Notes: generated by a model from the letters alone, not told the origin. A stretch of DNA of 64,000 nucleotides from Pseudolabrys sp. Root1462 (GCF_001426945.1 NZ_LMFS01000001.1:1813487-1877486); one strand, 5' to 3'. Shown: positions 40,408 to 49,950, numbered from the stretch's first letter. A program made the numbers and translations.

Positions 40408-41631
40408 CTAAAACGCGAACTTAAGGATGCGGCAGCGTTCGCCGGCCTTGGCCGCCGGGGCAAAAGGCTCGCGAATCAAGAGCCCGCCGGCGCGTGCCAG
40501 CGGCGCCATAAGGGAGCTGTCCTGGACCGGTACGGGGGTTGCAATCGGGCCATCCGGACCGGATTCGAGGGTGGCGCGGAGGTAGTCGGCGCGTTCGTCG
40601 TTTTCCGGGAGATCGCGGCCAAGAATGGCAAATTCCGGCATGGTGACGACGTCGCTGCGGCCCGACAGCGTGCGGATGAGAGGCGTCAGAAACAGGAAGG
40701 CGCAGACATAGGACGACACCGGATTGCCCGGCACGCCGAGCACATGCATGGCGCCCAAACCGTCCCGGGCAAAGCGGCCATGCATCATCGGCCGACCGGG
40801 GCGCAGCGCCACGCGCCAGAAGGACAGATCGAGACCTTCCGCCTTCAGCGCCTTCTGCATCAGGTCGTGATCGCCGACCGACGCGCCGCCGCTGGTCAGA
40901 AGGATATCGACCCCGGCGTCGCGGGCCCGGCGGATCTTGCCGGCGATGTCGTCGAGGTCATCCCGGGCGATGCCGAGGTCGGTCACCGTACCGCCTTCGG
41001 CGCGCACCAAGGCGGACAGCGCAAAGCCGTTCGAATAGACGATCTCGCCCGGCTTCAAGGTGCCGCCCGGCATGATGAGTTCATCGCCCGAGCCGAGCAC
41101 CGCGACATGCGGGCTTCGGTGCACCGCGAGCCGCGGATAGTTCATGGCCGCCGCCAGCATCAGGTCGCGGTCGCTGAGGCGGCGGCCTTTGGCGAGCAGC
41201 GTGTCGCCCTGTTTGAAATCAATGCCGGCGCCGCGAACATTGCGGCCGCTCGCGGTCGGCTTCTGCACGGTGACCTTATCGCCGTCGCGCGCCGTGTGTT
41301 CCTGGATTACCACGGTGTCGGCACCGGCCGGCATCACGCCGCCGGTGAAGATGCGCGCCGCCTGGCCCGCGCCGACGGCGCCGTCAAATGGATGCCCGGC
41401 CGCGACTTCGCCGATCACCGTGAGCGTCACCGGCACCTGCGCGACTTCGGCGCCGCGCACGGCGTAGCCGTCCATCGCCGAGACCGCGTCGGGAGGCTGC
41501 GTGCGCAAGGCGGAGAGGTCAGTGGCAAGGACACGGCCGAGAGCGTCGTCGAGGCTGACGTCCTCGGTCGGCAGCGGCGCGGTGTCGGCCAGCACCCGCG
41601 CCAGCGCTTCGGCGACCGGCATCAAGGCCAT
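40408..41631 (-). CDS. moeA: Molybdopterin molybdenumtransferase MoeA
   Basis: 407-residue enzyme that inserts molybdate into adenylated molybdopterin. It shows the MoeA order: an N-terminal elongated domain (MPVAEALARVLADTAPLPTEDV), QPPDAVSAMDGYAVRGAE with the conserved Asp, GVMPAGADTVVIQEHT, the MoCF-binding domain with LLTSGGASVGDHDLMQKAL, and LGVPGNPVSSYVCAF. ATG 41631 is preferred: GGAAGAAGTC precedes it; a TTG at 41643 is the alternative. It follows moaC by 55 bases on the same strand. The two Mo-cofactor genes follow trpC, an arrangement known in other rhizobia. Confidence 0.95.
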   Translation of the reverse strand: MALMPVAEALARVLADTAPLPTEDVSLDDALGRVLATDLSALRTQPPDAVSAMDGYAVRGAEVAQVPVTLTVIGEVAAGHPFDGAVGAGQAARIFTGGVMPAGADTVVIQEHTARDGDKVTVQKPTASGRNVRGAGIDFKQGDTLLAKGRRLSDRDLMLAAAMNYPRLAVHRSPHVAVLGSGDELIMPGGTLKPGEIVYSNGFALSALVRAEGGTVTDLGIARDDLDDIAGKIRRARDAGVDILLTSGGASVGDHDLMQKALKAEGLDLSFWRVALRPGRPMMHGRFARDGLGAMHVLGVPGNPVSSYVCAFLFLTPLIRTLSGRSDVVTMPEFAILGRDLPENDERADYLRATLESGPDGPIATPVPVQDSSLMAPLARAGGLLIREPFAPAAKAGERCRILKFAF

Positions 41632-41686
41632 GACTTCTTCCAATCGCGTATGATCTTGTCCGAAAACCGGTCCCTAATTTTCGGGA

Positions 41687-42229
41687 TCATGCGCCGGCTT
41701 CCGCCTTGTACGGCCCCGACTTGCCGCCGGTCTTCTCCAGAAGGCGGATGCCCTCGATGCGCATCGACTTCTCGATCGCCTTGGCCATGTCGTAGATCGT
41801 CAGGCAGGCGATCGACACCGCGGTCAGCGCCTCCATCTCGACGCCGGTCTTGCCGGTCACCTTCACCGTTGCCTGGACGAGAAATCCGGGCAGGGAGTGT
41901 TCAGGGAAGATATCGACTTCGACCTTGGTGATCGGCAGCGGGTGGCAGAGCGGGATCAGGCCATGGGTGTGCTTGGCCGCCATGATGCCGGCGAGCCGCG
42001 CGGCGCCCAGCACGTCGCCCTTCATGGCGTTGCCGGCGATCACCTTGTCGAGGGTCGCCTTGGTCATGATGACCTTGCCCTCGGCCAGCGCCATGCGCTC
42101 GGTCGGCGCCTTGGCCGAGACATCGACCATGTTGGCGCGGCCAGACTGATCGATGTGGCTCAACCCCGAGGGCGCAGGGCGCTTGCCGGCCTTCTTTTTC
42201 GTTTTCGCCGCGGCTTTGGCTTTGGCCAT
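41687..42229 (-). CDS. moaC: Cyclic pyranopterin monophosphate synthase MoaC
   Basis: 180-residue enzyme that converts the MoaA product to cyclic pyranopterin monophosphate in molybdenum cofactor synthesis. [17 protein letters not shown] opens the conserved core; [20 protein letters not shown] and [27 protein letters not shown] hold catalytic His and Lys residues. An extra N-terminal tail of about 20 residues, rich in Lys and Ala ([16 protein letters not shown]), precedes the core and is not needed for the fold. It starts 4 bases after the trpC stop, so translation is coupled to the trp genes. Confidence 0.95.
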   Translation of the reverse strand: MAKAKAAAKTKKKAGKRPAPSGLSHIDQSGRANMVDVSAKAPTERMALAEGKVIMTKATLDKVIAGNAMKGDVLGAARLAGIMAAKHTHGLIPLCHPLPITKVEVDIFPEHSLPGFLVQATVKVTGKTGVEMEALTAVSIACLTIYDMAKAIEKSMRIEGIRLLEKTGGKSGPYKAEAGA

Positions 42230-42233
42230 GGGC

Positions 42234-43046
42234 TTACTCCGCCGCGGCATGGCTGGAGCGGGTGAGCAGATTGCGGGTCGCCGCGGCGACGTCGGTCTGC
42301 CGCATCAGGCTTTCGCCGATCAGGAAGGTCGAAATGCCGACGGCCTCGAGTCGGGTGAGGTCGGCTGGGCCGAAGATACCGCTCTCGCCGACGATCACCC
42401 GATCCTTCGGGATTCTCGGGGCCAAACGTTCGCTGACGGCGAGCGAGGTCTCGAAAGTACGCAGGTCGCGATTGTTGATTCCGATCAGGCGCGATTTCAG
42501 TTTCAGTGCACGGTCGAGTTCATCTTCCGCATGAACTTCAACAAGAACGTCCATGCCATATGAAAAGGCTGAATTTTCCAGATCCGCGGCCAGACCATCA
42601 TCGACCGCCGCCATGATGATCAGGATGCAGTCGGCGCCCCAGGCGCGGGCTTCGGCGCACTGATAGGGCTCGAACATGAAATCCTTGCGCAACGCCGGCA
42701 GCTTCGTCGCCGCCCGCGCGGCGGTCAGGAACTCCGGCTTGCCCTGGAAGCTCGGGGCGTCGGTCAGCACCGACAGGCAGGTAGCGCCGCCTGCCTCGTA
42801 GGCCCTGGCCAGGGCCGGCGGGTCGAAATCGGCGCGGATCAGTCCCTTGGACGGGCTGGCCTTCTTGATCTCGGCAATCAGGGCGTATTCTCCTTCGGCA
42901 ACCCGGGTCTCGATGGCCCGCAGGAAGCCGCGCGGCGGCGGCAGCGCTTTCGCCTCGGCCTCGAGGTCGGAAAGCGAGCGGGCGCGTTTGGCCGCCGCGA
43001 TTTCCTCGCGCTTGTACGCCTCGATCTTCTTCAGGATATCGGCCAT
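42234..43046 (-). CDS. trpC: Indole-3-glycerol phosphate synthase
   Basis: 270-residue TIM-barrel enzyme for the fourth step of tryptophan synthesis, without a fused TrpF. The signature [16 protein letters not shown] is near residue 60; later strands have [36 protein letters not shown] and [12 protein letters not shown]. The start at 43046 ([12 protein letters not shown]) is chosen over an in-frame upstream start at 43130. It lies 55 bases after trpD and 4 before moaC. Confidence 0.97.
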   Translation of the reverse strand: MADILKKIEAYKREEIAAAKRARSLSDLEAEAKALPPPRGFLRAIETRVAEGEYALIAEIKKASPSKGLIRADFDPPALARAYEAGGATCLSVLTDAPSFQGKPEFLTAARAATKLPALRKDFMFEPYQCAEARAWGADCILIIMAAVDDGLAADLENSAFSYGMDVLVEVHAEDELDRALKLKSRLIGINNRDLRTFETSLAVSERLAPRIPKDRVIVGESGIFGPADLTRLEAVGISTFLIGESLMRQTDVAAATRNLLTRSSHAAAE

Positions 43047-43101
43047 CGGCTTTGCTACCGCGTGATCGTGTTCAAAACCGGCCGCCACCGGATGGAAGCG
43101 G

Positions 43102-44127
43102 CTATTCCTCGGTTTCGCAGGATACCGCAATCAACCGGTCCAGCCGACCCTCAGCTTCGCCGGAATCGATCGATTTGGCGGCCAGCGCCACGCCCTCTTT
43201 GAGGTCGCTGGCCTTGCCGGCGACGATCAGCGCGGCGGCGGCATTGAGCAGGGCGACGTCGCGGAAGGTGCTCGGCTTGCCCTTCAGAACGTCGAGCAGC
43301 GCCTTGGCATTGGTGTCGGCATCGCCGCCCTTGAGCGCTTCCGGCTTGCCGCGCGGCAGTCCGGCGTCTTCCGGCGAAATCTCGAAGCTGCGGATATTGC
43401 CGCCCTTGAGTTCGGCGACGCTGGTGGTGCCCGAGGTCGTGATTTCGTCGAGGCCGTCGGAGCCGTGGACCACCCACGCCGATTGCACGCCGATATTGTG
43501 CAGCACCTGTGCCATCGGCTCGATCCACTGCTTCGAAAAGGTGCCGACCATCTGCCGCTTCACCGAGGCCGGATTCGACAGCGGTCCGAGCAGGTTAAAA
43601 ATCGTGCGCGTGCCAAGCTCGACGCGGGTCGGGCCGACGTTCTTCATCGCCGGGTGATGCGCCGGCGCGAACATGAAACCGATGCCCGCCTTGGCGATGC
43701 AGCGGCCGACTTCGTCGGGCGTGAGGTCGATCTTGACGCCGAGGGCGCCGAGGACGTCGGCGGAGCCTGAACGCGACGACAGCGCGCGGTTGCCGTGCTT
43801 GGCAACAGGCACACCGGCGCCGGCCACGATGAAGGCGGCGCAGGTCGAGATGTTGTAGGAGCCGGAGGCATCGCCCCCTGTACCGACGATATCGACCGCG
43901 TCGGACGGCGCCTTCACGCCCAGCATCTTCGCGCGCATCGTGGTCACCGCGCCGGTGATCTCGTCGACAGTTTCGCCGCGTACGCGCAGCGCCATCAAAA
44001 GACCGCCCATCTGCGACGGCGTCGCTTCGCCCGACATCATGCGGTCGAAGGCATTGGCCGCTTCGTCGCGGGTGAGGCTGGCGCCGGTTGCGACCTTGGC
44101 AATCAGCGATTTGAATTCGTCGGCCAC
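43102..44127 (-). CDS. trpD: Anthranilate phosphoribosyltransferase
   Basis: 341-residue homodimeric enzyme adding phosphoribose to anthranilate. The glycine-rich PRPP site is [40 protein letters not shown] and [17 protein letters not shown] complete the active site. Domain order and length are standard, with no TrpG fusion. It starts 9 bases after the trpG stop. Confidence 0.97.
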   Translation of the reverse strand: MADEFKSLIAKVATGASLTRDEAANAFDRMMSGEATPSQMGGLLMALRVRGETVDEITGAVTTMRAKMLGVKAPSDAVDIVGTGGDASGSYNISTCAAFIVAGAGVPVAKHGNRALSSRSGSADVLGALGVKIDLTPDEVGRCIAKAGIGFMFAPAHHPAMKNVGPTRVELGTRTIFNLLGPLSNPASVKRQMVGTFSKQWIEPMAQVLHNIGVQSAWVVHGSDGLDEITTSGTTSVAELKGGNIRSFEISPEDAGLPRGKPEALKGGDADTNAKALLDVLKGKPSTFRDVALLNAAAALIVAGKASDLKEGVALAAKSIDSGEAEGRLDRLIAVSCETEE

Positions 44128-44136
44128 GGCGTCTCC

Positions 44137-44790
44137 TCAACTCGCCAGATGCGCGGGCTCGCGGGAGCCGGCCTGGCGGGCGGCGGCGCTCGATGTCGCG
44201 CGGCCTTGTTTCTTGTTCCACTCGGCCGCGATGGCCAGGAAGTTATCGAGCATCAAGTGGCCATGCTCGGAGGCGATGCTTTCGGGATGGAATTGCACGC
44301 CGTGCAGCGGCAGTTTTTCGTGCGCCATACCCATGATGATGCCGTCGGCGGTGTCGGCATTGACGCGCAGGCCCGCGGGCAGGGTGGTGCGATCGACGAT
44401 CAGCGAATGGTAGCGCGTCGCCTGGAACGAACCGTTGATGCCGCGAAACACGCCGGTCGCGTCGTGGCGAATTTCCGACAACTTGCCGTGCATCATCTGC
44501 GGGGCGCGGATCACCTTGCCGCCGAAGGCTTGGCCCATGGCCTGATGGCCAAGGCAGACGCCGAGCATGGGGATCGTGGCGGAGGCCTTGGCGATGAGGT
44601 CGAGGCAGATGCCGGCTTCGTTCGGCGTGCAGGGGCCGGGCGACAGGACGATCGCTTCCGGCTCCATCGCCATCACGGCGTCGCTCGAGATCTTGTCGTT
44701 GCGATGAACGATGACGTCCGCCCCCAGCCCGCCCAGGTAGTGGACGAGGTTGAAGGTGAAACTGTCGTAGTTGTCGATCAGGATGATCAT
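44137..44790 (-). CDS. trpG: Anthranilate synthase component II (glutamine amidotransferase)
   Basis: 217-residue class I glutamine amidotransferase supplying ammonia to TrpE. The triad is Cys in LGVCLGHQAMGQ and His and Glu in VQFHPESIASEHG; the oxyanion strand has LSPGPCTPNEAG. In many rhizobia trpE and trpG are fused; here they are separate and a cupin gene lies between them. The C-terminal 30 residues (QGRATSSAAARQ) extend beyond the family core. It is followed closely by trpD and trpC. Confidence 0.95.
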   Translation of the reverse strand: MIILIDNYDSFTFNLVHYLGGLGADVIVHRNDKISSDAVMAMEPEAIVLSPGPCTPNEAGICLDLIAKASATIPMLGVCLGHQAMGQAFGGKVIRAPQMMHGKLSEIRHDATGVFRGINGSFQATRYHSLIVDRTTLPAGLRVNADTADGIIMGMAHEKLPLHGVQFHPESIASEHGHLMLDNFLAIAAEWNKKQGRATSSAAARQAGSREPAHLAS

Positions 44791-44853
44791 GTTTCGGGCC
44801 CGGTCAGGGTCTTAAAGGCTGGGGGCCTGAGGGGTCAAGGCGGCTTCCTCCGC

Positions 44854-44957
44854 GTCATTCCGGACGTCGCGAAAGCGGCGATCTGGAATCCAGCCATGGG
44901 CACCGCGGCTGCGTCTGGATTCCGGGTTCGCGGCAAAAGGCCGGGCCCCGGAATGAC
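44854..44957. repeat. Large palindromic intergenic element
   Basis: Outer arms GTCATTCCGG (44854-44863) and CCGGAATGAC (44948-44957) are perfect inverted copies. Inside, CTGGAATCCAG (44883-44893) and CTGGATTCCGGG (44915-44926) are again mirrored. The whole 104 bp can fold as a long imperfect hairpin. It lies between the cupin and trpG genes. Related shorter elements occur at 45479-45520, 39452-39530 and 5658-5714. Confidence 0.7.
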
Positions 44958-44962
44958 GAAAT

Positions 44963-45454
44963 TCAGGCCTTATGAATCGGGTCGATCCACGCGACGTTTT
45001 CCGGCTTTTCGACCGGCTCGATGTCGAGATTGACCACGACCGCTTCATTGTCGGAGCGGACCAGAACGCATTCGAGCACCTCGTCCGGGCTGGCATTGAT
45101 CTCCTGGTGCGGCACGAAGGGCGGCACGTAGATGAAATCGCCCGGACCGGCCTCGGCGACGAACTCGAGGTTCTCGCCCCAGCGCATACGCGCCTTGCCG
45201 CGCACCACGTAGATGACGCTTTCGAGCTCGCCGTGGTGATGGGCGCCAGTCTTGGCGTTGGGGTGGATGGATACGGTGCCGGCCCAGATTTTCTGCGCGC
45301 CGACGCGGGCGGCGTTGATCGCCGCCTTGCGGTCCATGCCCGGCGTTGAAGCCGTGTTCGGATCGAGCGAGTTGCCCGGGATTACGCGGACGCCGTCGTG
45401 CTTCCACTTTGGCTCGCGCGAGTGATCATGCGAGTGATCGTGGTCGTTGCCCAT
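44963..45454 (-). CDS. Cupin-domain protein with His-rich N-terminus
   Basis: 163-residue protein. The start at 45454 (MGNDHDHSHDHSREPKW) follows GGAGAAGC; upstream in-frame sequence crosses a repeat and is non-coding. The first 20 residues are rich in His and Asp, a likely metal-binding tail. The cupin barrel follows: motif 1 is TGAHHHGELESVIYVVRGKARMR-like (His, His, Glu ligands) and motif 2 is PGDFIYVPPFVPHQEINAS (His ligand), both complete. No catalytic role can be assigned. It lies between trpE and trpG with a palindromic element on each side, so it looks like an insertion into a former trpE-trpG pair. Confidence 0.85.
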   Translation of the reverse strand: MGNDHDHSHDHSREPKWKHDGVRVIPGNSLDPNTASTPGMDRKAAINAARVGAQKIWAGTVSIHPNAKTGAHHHGELESVIYVVRGKARMRWGENLEFVAEAGPGDFIYVPPFVPHQEINASPDEVLECVLVRSDNEAVVVNLDIEPVEKPENVAWIDPIHKA

Positions 45455-45478
45455 CGATGCTTCTCCTTTATCCGCTCG

Positions 45479-45520
45479 CCCCGCGAAAGCGGGGGTCCAG
45501 ATTTCTTCGCCAGCGCTGGA
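45479..45520. repeat. Intergenic hairpin repeat between trpE and the cupin gene
   Basis: CCCCGC-GAAA-GCGGGG (45479-45494) is a perfect 6-bp stem with a GAAA tetraloop, followed by TCCAG (45496-45500) and its inverse CTGGA (45516-45520). The wording (GCGAAAGC, TCCAG) resembles parts of the 104-bp element 520 bases away, suggesting a related, shorter copy. Confidence 0.55.
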
Positions 45521-45554
45521 TGGCATGAGCGGAGTATATATGAACCGTCTGTCG

Positions 45555-47072
45555 TTATTGCCCGCGCTTGGCCGTGCTGGCGAAGCGCCGCGCTTCTTCG
45601 GCGGCGCGAAACAGGGCTTTGGCCTTGTTGACGCATTCCTGCTGTTCGGACGCCGGATTGGAATCGGCGACAATGCCGGCGCCGGCCTGGACGTACATCT
45701 TGCCGTCCTTCACCAGCGCGGTGCGCAGCACGATGCAGGTGTCCATCTCGCCGGCGGCCGAGAAATAGCCGACGCAGCCCGCGTAAAGACCGCGCTTTTC
45801 CTTTTCCAGTTCGTCGATGATCTGCATGGCGCGCACCTTCGGCGCGCCGGACACGGTGCCGGCCGGAAAACCTGCGGCGAGGGCGTCGAGCGCGTCGTAT
45901 TTCGAATCGAGTTTGCCCTCGACGTTCGAGACGATGTGCATGACGTGGCTGTAGCGTTCGATGAAGAACTTGTCGGTGACTTTCACCGTACCGATCGCGG
46001 CGACGCGGCCGACATCGTTCCGCCCAAGATCGAGCAGCATCAGATGCTCGGCGCATTCCTTCGGATCGGCCAGGAGTTCCTCCTCGAGCGCCTTGTCCTC
46101 ATGCGGCGTCGCACCGCGCGGTCGCGTGCCCGCGATCGGGCGAATGGTGACGACGTCATTCGACACCTTGACCAGAATTTCCGGGCTCGAGCCGGACACG
46201 GCAAAGCTGCCGAAGTCGAGGAAGTAGAGGTAGGGCGACGGATTGGTGCGGCGAAGCGCCCGGTAGAGCGAGAACGGCGGCAGCGAGAACGGCGCCTCAA
46301 AGCGCTGCGCCAGCACGATCTGGAAGGCGTCGCCGGCGGCGACGTACTCCTTGGCCCGCTTGACCATGTCGGCGTATTCCGCCGGCGTGGTGTTCGACAC
46401 CGGCGGCACGTCGAGCGGTCCCTCATCGTATTCGGCCAGCGATTTGTCGAGCGGCCGGTCGAGCGCATCAACCACCGCTGAAAGACGTTCGGTGGCACGC
46501 GTCAGCGCCACCTTGGCATCGACGCCTTTCTCGGGCCGCACCGGGGTGACGACGGTGATCGAATCCTTCACCGCGTCGAACACGACGATCAGCGTCGGCC
46601 GCATCATAATCGCGTCCGGGATGCCGATCGGATCCGGCTTGTCGGCCGGCAGTTCTTCAATCAGCCGCACCGTGTCGTAGCCGAGATAGCCGAAGACGCC
46701 GGCGGCCATCGGCGGCAAGGTTTCCGGCAACTCGATACGACTTTCGGCGATCAACGCGCGCAGCGCAGACAACGGCGGCTCGGCGCAGGGCGTAAAGGCG
46801 TCCGGCCTGGCGCGCGCGCTGCGATTGATCTCGGCCTTGTCGCCATGGGCGCGCCAGATCAGATCGGGCTCGATGCCGATGATCGAGTGGCGGCCGCGCA
46901 CGGCGCCGCCTTCCACCGACTCGAGCAGAAAGCTCATCGGCTTGCCGCCGCCGAGCTTCAGGAAGGCCGAAACCGGCGTCTCGAGATCGGCGACGAGGGT
47001 GGTCCACACCACCTGAGGTTCACCGCGATTGTAACGTTCCGCGAAGGTGCTCTCGGACGGTTCGATCTGCAT
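45555..47072 (-). CDS. trpE: Anthranilate synthase component I
   Basis: 505-residue chorismate-utilising enzyme making anthranilate with TrpG; feedback-inhibited by tryptophan. The N-terminal LLESVEGGAVRGRHSIIG holds the Ser of the tryptophan site; the catalytic domain has YLYFLDFGSFAVSGSSPEIL, RPIAGTRPRGAT, LLDLGRNDVGRV and AGFPAGTVSGAPKVRAM. Length is standard and no trpG is fused. It starts 15 bases after the stop of the PpiD-like gene, so it is transcribed from that gene's promoter; no tryptophan leader peptide or attenuator is visible in front of it. Confidence 0.97.
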   Translation of the reverse strand: MQIEPSESTFAERYNRGEPQVVWTTLVADLETPVSAFLKLGGGKPMSFLLESVEGGAVRGRHSIIGIEPDLIWRAHGDKAEINRSARARPDAFTPCAEPPLSALRALIAESRIELPETLPPMAAGVFGYLGYDTVRLIEELPADKPDPIGIPDAIMMRPTLIVVFDAVKDSITVVTPVRPEKGVDAKVALTRATERLSAVVDALDRPLDKSLAEYDEGPLDVPPVSNTTPAEYADMVKRAKEYVAAGDAFQIVLAQRFEAPFSLPPFSLYRALRRTNPSPYLYFLDFGSFAVSGSSPEILVKVSNDVVTIRPIAGTRPRGATPHEDKALEEELLADPKECAEHLMLLDLGRNDVGRVAAIGTVKVTDKFFIERYSHVMHIVSNVEGKLDSKYDALDALAAGFPAGTVSGAPKVRAMQIIDELEKEKRGLYAGCVGYFSAAGEMDTCIVLRTALVKDGKMYVQAGAGIVADSNPASEQQECVNKAKALFRAAEEARRFASTAKRGQ

Positions 47073-47087
47073 CGCGGCTTGTCGCGC

Positions 47088-48998
47088 CTACTGGTTGGTC
47101 TGTCCGCCGACGACCTGATTGACCGCCTGCTGATTGATCGACACGCCGACGTCGCTCTCGATCCGGGTGATGTACTGACCGATGATGTCGTCGGCGTAGG
47201 AGTTCTGCAGATTGGCCTTGAGCTGTTCCGGGCTCGCGCCCTGCGGATCGATCGGCGGCACGCTGACGTCGGTAACGCGGAATAGGTAGCGGCGATCGCC
47301 ATTGTCGCTGTCGGCGACGCCGGCTTCACCCTTGCCGGTGCTGAAGGCGGCTTCGGAAACCGCCGGCGGCAAACCGGCGGCGGCGCGGCCGCGCTGCAAG
47401 CCGAACGCGGTCTCGACCTTCAGATTGTTCTCGGTCGCGAGCTGCGCCAACGGCGTGCCCGACTTGAGCTTGCCGAGCATGTCCTCCGACGTCGCCTTGA
47501 GACGCTTGGCGATCTCATCGTTGCGCCAGCGCTCGGTCACCTGGTCCTTGACCTCGTCGAGCGTGCGATCGCGCGACGGCGTGACGCCGGTGACGTCGTA
47601 ATAGAGGTAGCCGCCGTCGGGCAGTTGCAGCGCTTCGTTGTCGACGCCGACATCGGTGCCGAACACCGCGCTGATGGCATCGGGCGAACGCGGGATGGCG
47701 GTTACCGGTTTGCCGTCCGGACCGCGGCCCGAACGATCGACGCCGTCGATCTGGGTGACCTTGAGATTGAGCTTCCGAGCGGCCTCGGCGAGCGTCGAGC
47801 CGGCGGCGCGCTCGTCTTCGATCTTGTCGCGCAGATCGTTGATGTCGTTGCGGGCGCGCTGTTCGGCGATCTGCTGCTTGATCTGCGGCGCGACCTCTTC
47901 GTAGGTCTTCTGATTGCCGGCTTCGATCTTCCCGACCGTGAGCAACACGGTTCCGAAGGTGCCTTTGACCGGGGCGCTGACCTCGCCGGATTTGAGCGAG
48001 AAGGCCGCACTGGCGACCGCCGGATCGATGATCTCGCTCTTGGCCACCAGACCCAGATCGGTGTCGCCCGGCTTCAGGCCGCGCTCCTTGACGACATCGT
48101 CGAAGCTGGCGCCGCCCTTGATCTTGGCTTCGGCGGCGGCGGCATCCTCGGCGTTCGGGAACACGATCTGGCGGACTTCGCGCTTCTCCGGCGTGCCGAA
48201 ACTGTCCTTGCGCTGATCGTAATAAAGCTTCGCGTCGGCCTCGGGCACCGCATCGGGCTTGGCGAGTTCGGCCGGCGTCAGGGCGAGCAGGGTGACCTTG
48301 CGATATTCCGGCGCGCGGAACGTGACCTTGCGGGCCTCGAAATACTTGGCGAGGTCGTCGGCGGTCGGCTGCGGAATGTCGCCGGCCTGCGCGGCGCCGA
48401 GTTGGATGTATTCGATCGAGCGGCGTTCGTTCTGGAAGTGGTTGACCGCATCGAGCATCGTCTGAGGTACGGCGAGGTCGCCGCTCACGCTCTGCGCGAT
48501 CTGGCGGCGCAGCAGCACGTTGCGCTGTTCGGCGACGTAACGCTGCTCGCTGAAGCCGGCGTTGCGGATGATCTGCTCGAAGCGGCCGCGGTCGAACTGG
48601 CCGTTGAGGCCCTTGAAGTTCGGATCGGCCATGATGCGTTCGGCGATCGCCTTGTCGGAGAGGCCGAGCCGCATCTTGCGGGCTTCCTCATCGAGCGTGG
48701 TTTCCGCGACCAGTTGGCCGAGGAAGCGCTGGTCGAGGCCGAGTCCCCGCGCCTGGTCCGGCGTGATCGGCCGGCGCAGCTGCTGGCCGAGCTGCTGCAG
48801 CTTGTCGGTGTAGTACTGGCGGAATTGCTCGATCGTGATTTCGCTGCCGCCGACCTTGGCGACCGAATTGGCGCCGAACCCGCGGAAAATGTCGCCGATG
48901 CCCCAGATCGCGAAGGACAGGATCAGGAAGCCCATGACCGTGCCCATGATGGCCTTGCCGACCCAGGTGGACGACGCTTTGTGAATTCCGCGGAGCAT
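47088..48998 (-). CDS. PpiD/SurA-like periplasmic peptidyl-prolyl isomerase
   Basis: 636-residue membrane-anchored foldase. One helix at about residues 15-35 (IMGTVMGFLILSFAIWGIGD) anchors it in the inner membrane, followed by a SurA-N-type helical domain and a parvulin rotamase domain around residues 240-360 (KREVRQIVFPNAEDAAAAEAK, then GDTDLGLVAKSEIIDPAVASA). A second, decayed rotamase-like region lies toward the C-terminus. It assists outer-membrane and periplasmic folding. The start at 48998 (MLRGIHKASS) is typical for PpiD; the in-frame upstream sequence is not. A strong promoter precedes it and trpE follows. Confidence 0.9.
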   Translation of the reverse strand: MLRGIHKASSTWVGKAIMGTVMGFLILSFAIWGIGDIFRGFGANSVAKVGGSEITIEQFRQYYTDKLQQLGQQLRRPITPDQARGLGLDQRFLGQLVAETTLDEEARKMRLGLSDKAIAERIMADPNFKGLNGQFDRGRFEQIIRNAGFSEQRYVAEQRNVLLRRQIAQSVSGDLAVPQTMLDAVNHFQNERRSIEYIQLGAAQAGDIPQPTADDLAKYFEARKVTFRAPEYRKVTLLALTPAELAKPDAVPEADAKLYYDQRKDSFGTPEKREVRQIVFPNAEDAAAAEAKIKGGASFDDVVKERGLKPGDTDLGLVAKSEIIDPAVASAAFSLKSGEVSAPVKGTFGTVLLTVGKIEAGNQKTYEEVAPQIKQQIAEQRARNDINDLRDKIEDERAAGSTLAEAARKLNLKVTQIDGVDRSGRGPDGKPVTAIPRSPDAISAVFGTDVGVDNEALQLPDGGYLYYDVTGVTPSRDRTLDEVKDQVTERWRNDEIAKRLKATSEDMLGKLKSGTPLAQLATENNLKVETAFGLQRGRAAAGLPPAVSEAAFSTGKGEAGVADSDNGDRRYLFRVTDVSVPPIDPQGASPEQLKANLQNSYADDIIGQYITRIESDVGVSINQQAVNQVVGGQTNQ

Positions 48999-49047
48999 GG
49001 ATGTTCCGTTTGTTGGTTCCGTTGGGCCTGGGATCGGCGGCCGCGCC

Positions 49048-49076
49048 CTTATAGGGAGGCACCCAACTCGTTGCAA
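49048..49076 (-). promoter_or_regulatory. Promoter of the ppiD-trpE operon
   Basis: On the minus strand TTGCAA (49071-49076), a 17-base spacer and TATAAG (49048-49053). Predicted transcript start is near 49041, about 43 bases before the ATG at 48998. No hairpin-plus-leader-peptide arrangement is seen. Confidence 0.6.
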
Positions 49077-49185
49077 CGCCGAGAAGATCGGCCGTCACGG
49101 CGGCTAAATTGCCGTACACTATGGCGCAGCAGGCCCGCCTTTGCTAACCGCAGACGAAAGTCAGGCGGAAACAGGGTGATAAGCA

Positions 49186-49944
49186 ATGGCGTCGGGGCAG
49201 ATCAAACCGCTGGTCGCGGGCAACTGGAAGATGAACGGCTTGGCGGCCTCGTTGGCCGAACTTGAAGGCATCAGGCAGGGCGCCGCTGAACTGGCCGGCA
49301 CCGCCGAGCTGATGATCTGCCCGCCGGCGACCTTAATCGCGCGATTTGCCGCAGCCGCCAAAGGTTCGCCGCTCGCCATCGGCGGCCAGGACTGCCATGC
49401 CAAGGCCTCCGGCGCGCATACCGGCGACATTGCCGCCGAAATGCTGGCGGACGCCGGCGCCACCGCGGTCATCGTCGGCCATTCGGAGCGGCGCACCGAC
49501 CACAAGGAAAGCAATGCCGACGTCAAAGCCAAGGCGGAAGCCGCCTGGCGGGCCGGCCTGGTCGCCATCGTCTGCGTCGGCGAACAACGCGCCGAGCGCG
49601 AAGCCGGCAAGACCCTCGATATCGTCGGCGGCCAGCTCGCCGGTTCGCTGCCCGACGGCGCGACCGCGGCCAATCTGGTGGTCGCCTATGAGCCGGTCTG
49701 GGCCATCGGCACCGGTCTGACCCCAACTGCCGCCGACGTCGCCGAGGTCCATGCTTTCATCCGCAAGACCCTGACCGCGCGCTTCGGCGCAGCGGGTGCG
49801 GGGGTGCGCATTCTCTATGGTGGCTCCGTCAAACCCTCGAATGCCAAGGAGCTTCTGGGAATTGCCGACGTCAACGGCGCATTGGTCGGCGGGGCGAGCC
49901 TCAAGGCCGCGGATTTTCTCGGGATCGCCGCGGCTTACCGCTAG
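49186..49944 (+). CDS. tpiA: Triosephosphate isomerase
   Basis: 252-residue TIM barrel interconverting dihydroxyacetone phosphate and glyceraldehyde 3-phosphate. The active-site Lys is in [10 protein letters not shown] (residue 15), the His in [10 protein letters not shown], and the Glu in [13 protein letters not shown]; the phosphate loop [11 protein letters not shown] is present. It diverges from the PpiD gene and converges on the LysR gene. In many relatives the order tpiA-secG-pyrG is contiguous; here the LysR/dehalogenase pair lies between tpiA and secG. Confidence 0.97.
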   Translation: MASGQIKPLVAGNWKMNGLAASLAELEGIRQGAAELAGTAELMICPPATLIARFAAAAKGSPLAIGGQDCHAKASGAHTGDIAAEMLADAGATAVIVGHSERRTDHKESNADVKAKAEAAWRAGLVAIVCVGEQRAEREAGKTLDIVGGQLAGSLPDGATAANLVVAYEPVWAIGTGLTPTAADVAEVHAFIRKTLTARFGAAGAGVRILYGGSVKPSNAKELLGIADVNGALVGGASLKAADFLGIAAAYR

Positions 49945-49950
49945 GGGACG

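Noticed and set aside
47000-47090. A tryptophan attenuator before trpE
   Set aside because: Only 15 bases separate trpE from the upstream foldase gene, leaving no room for a leader peptide and alternative hairpins.
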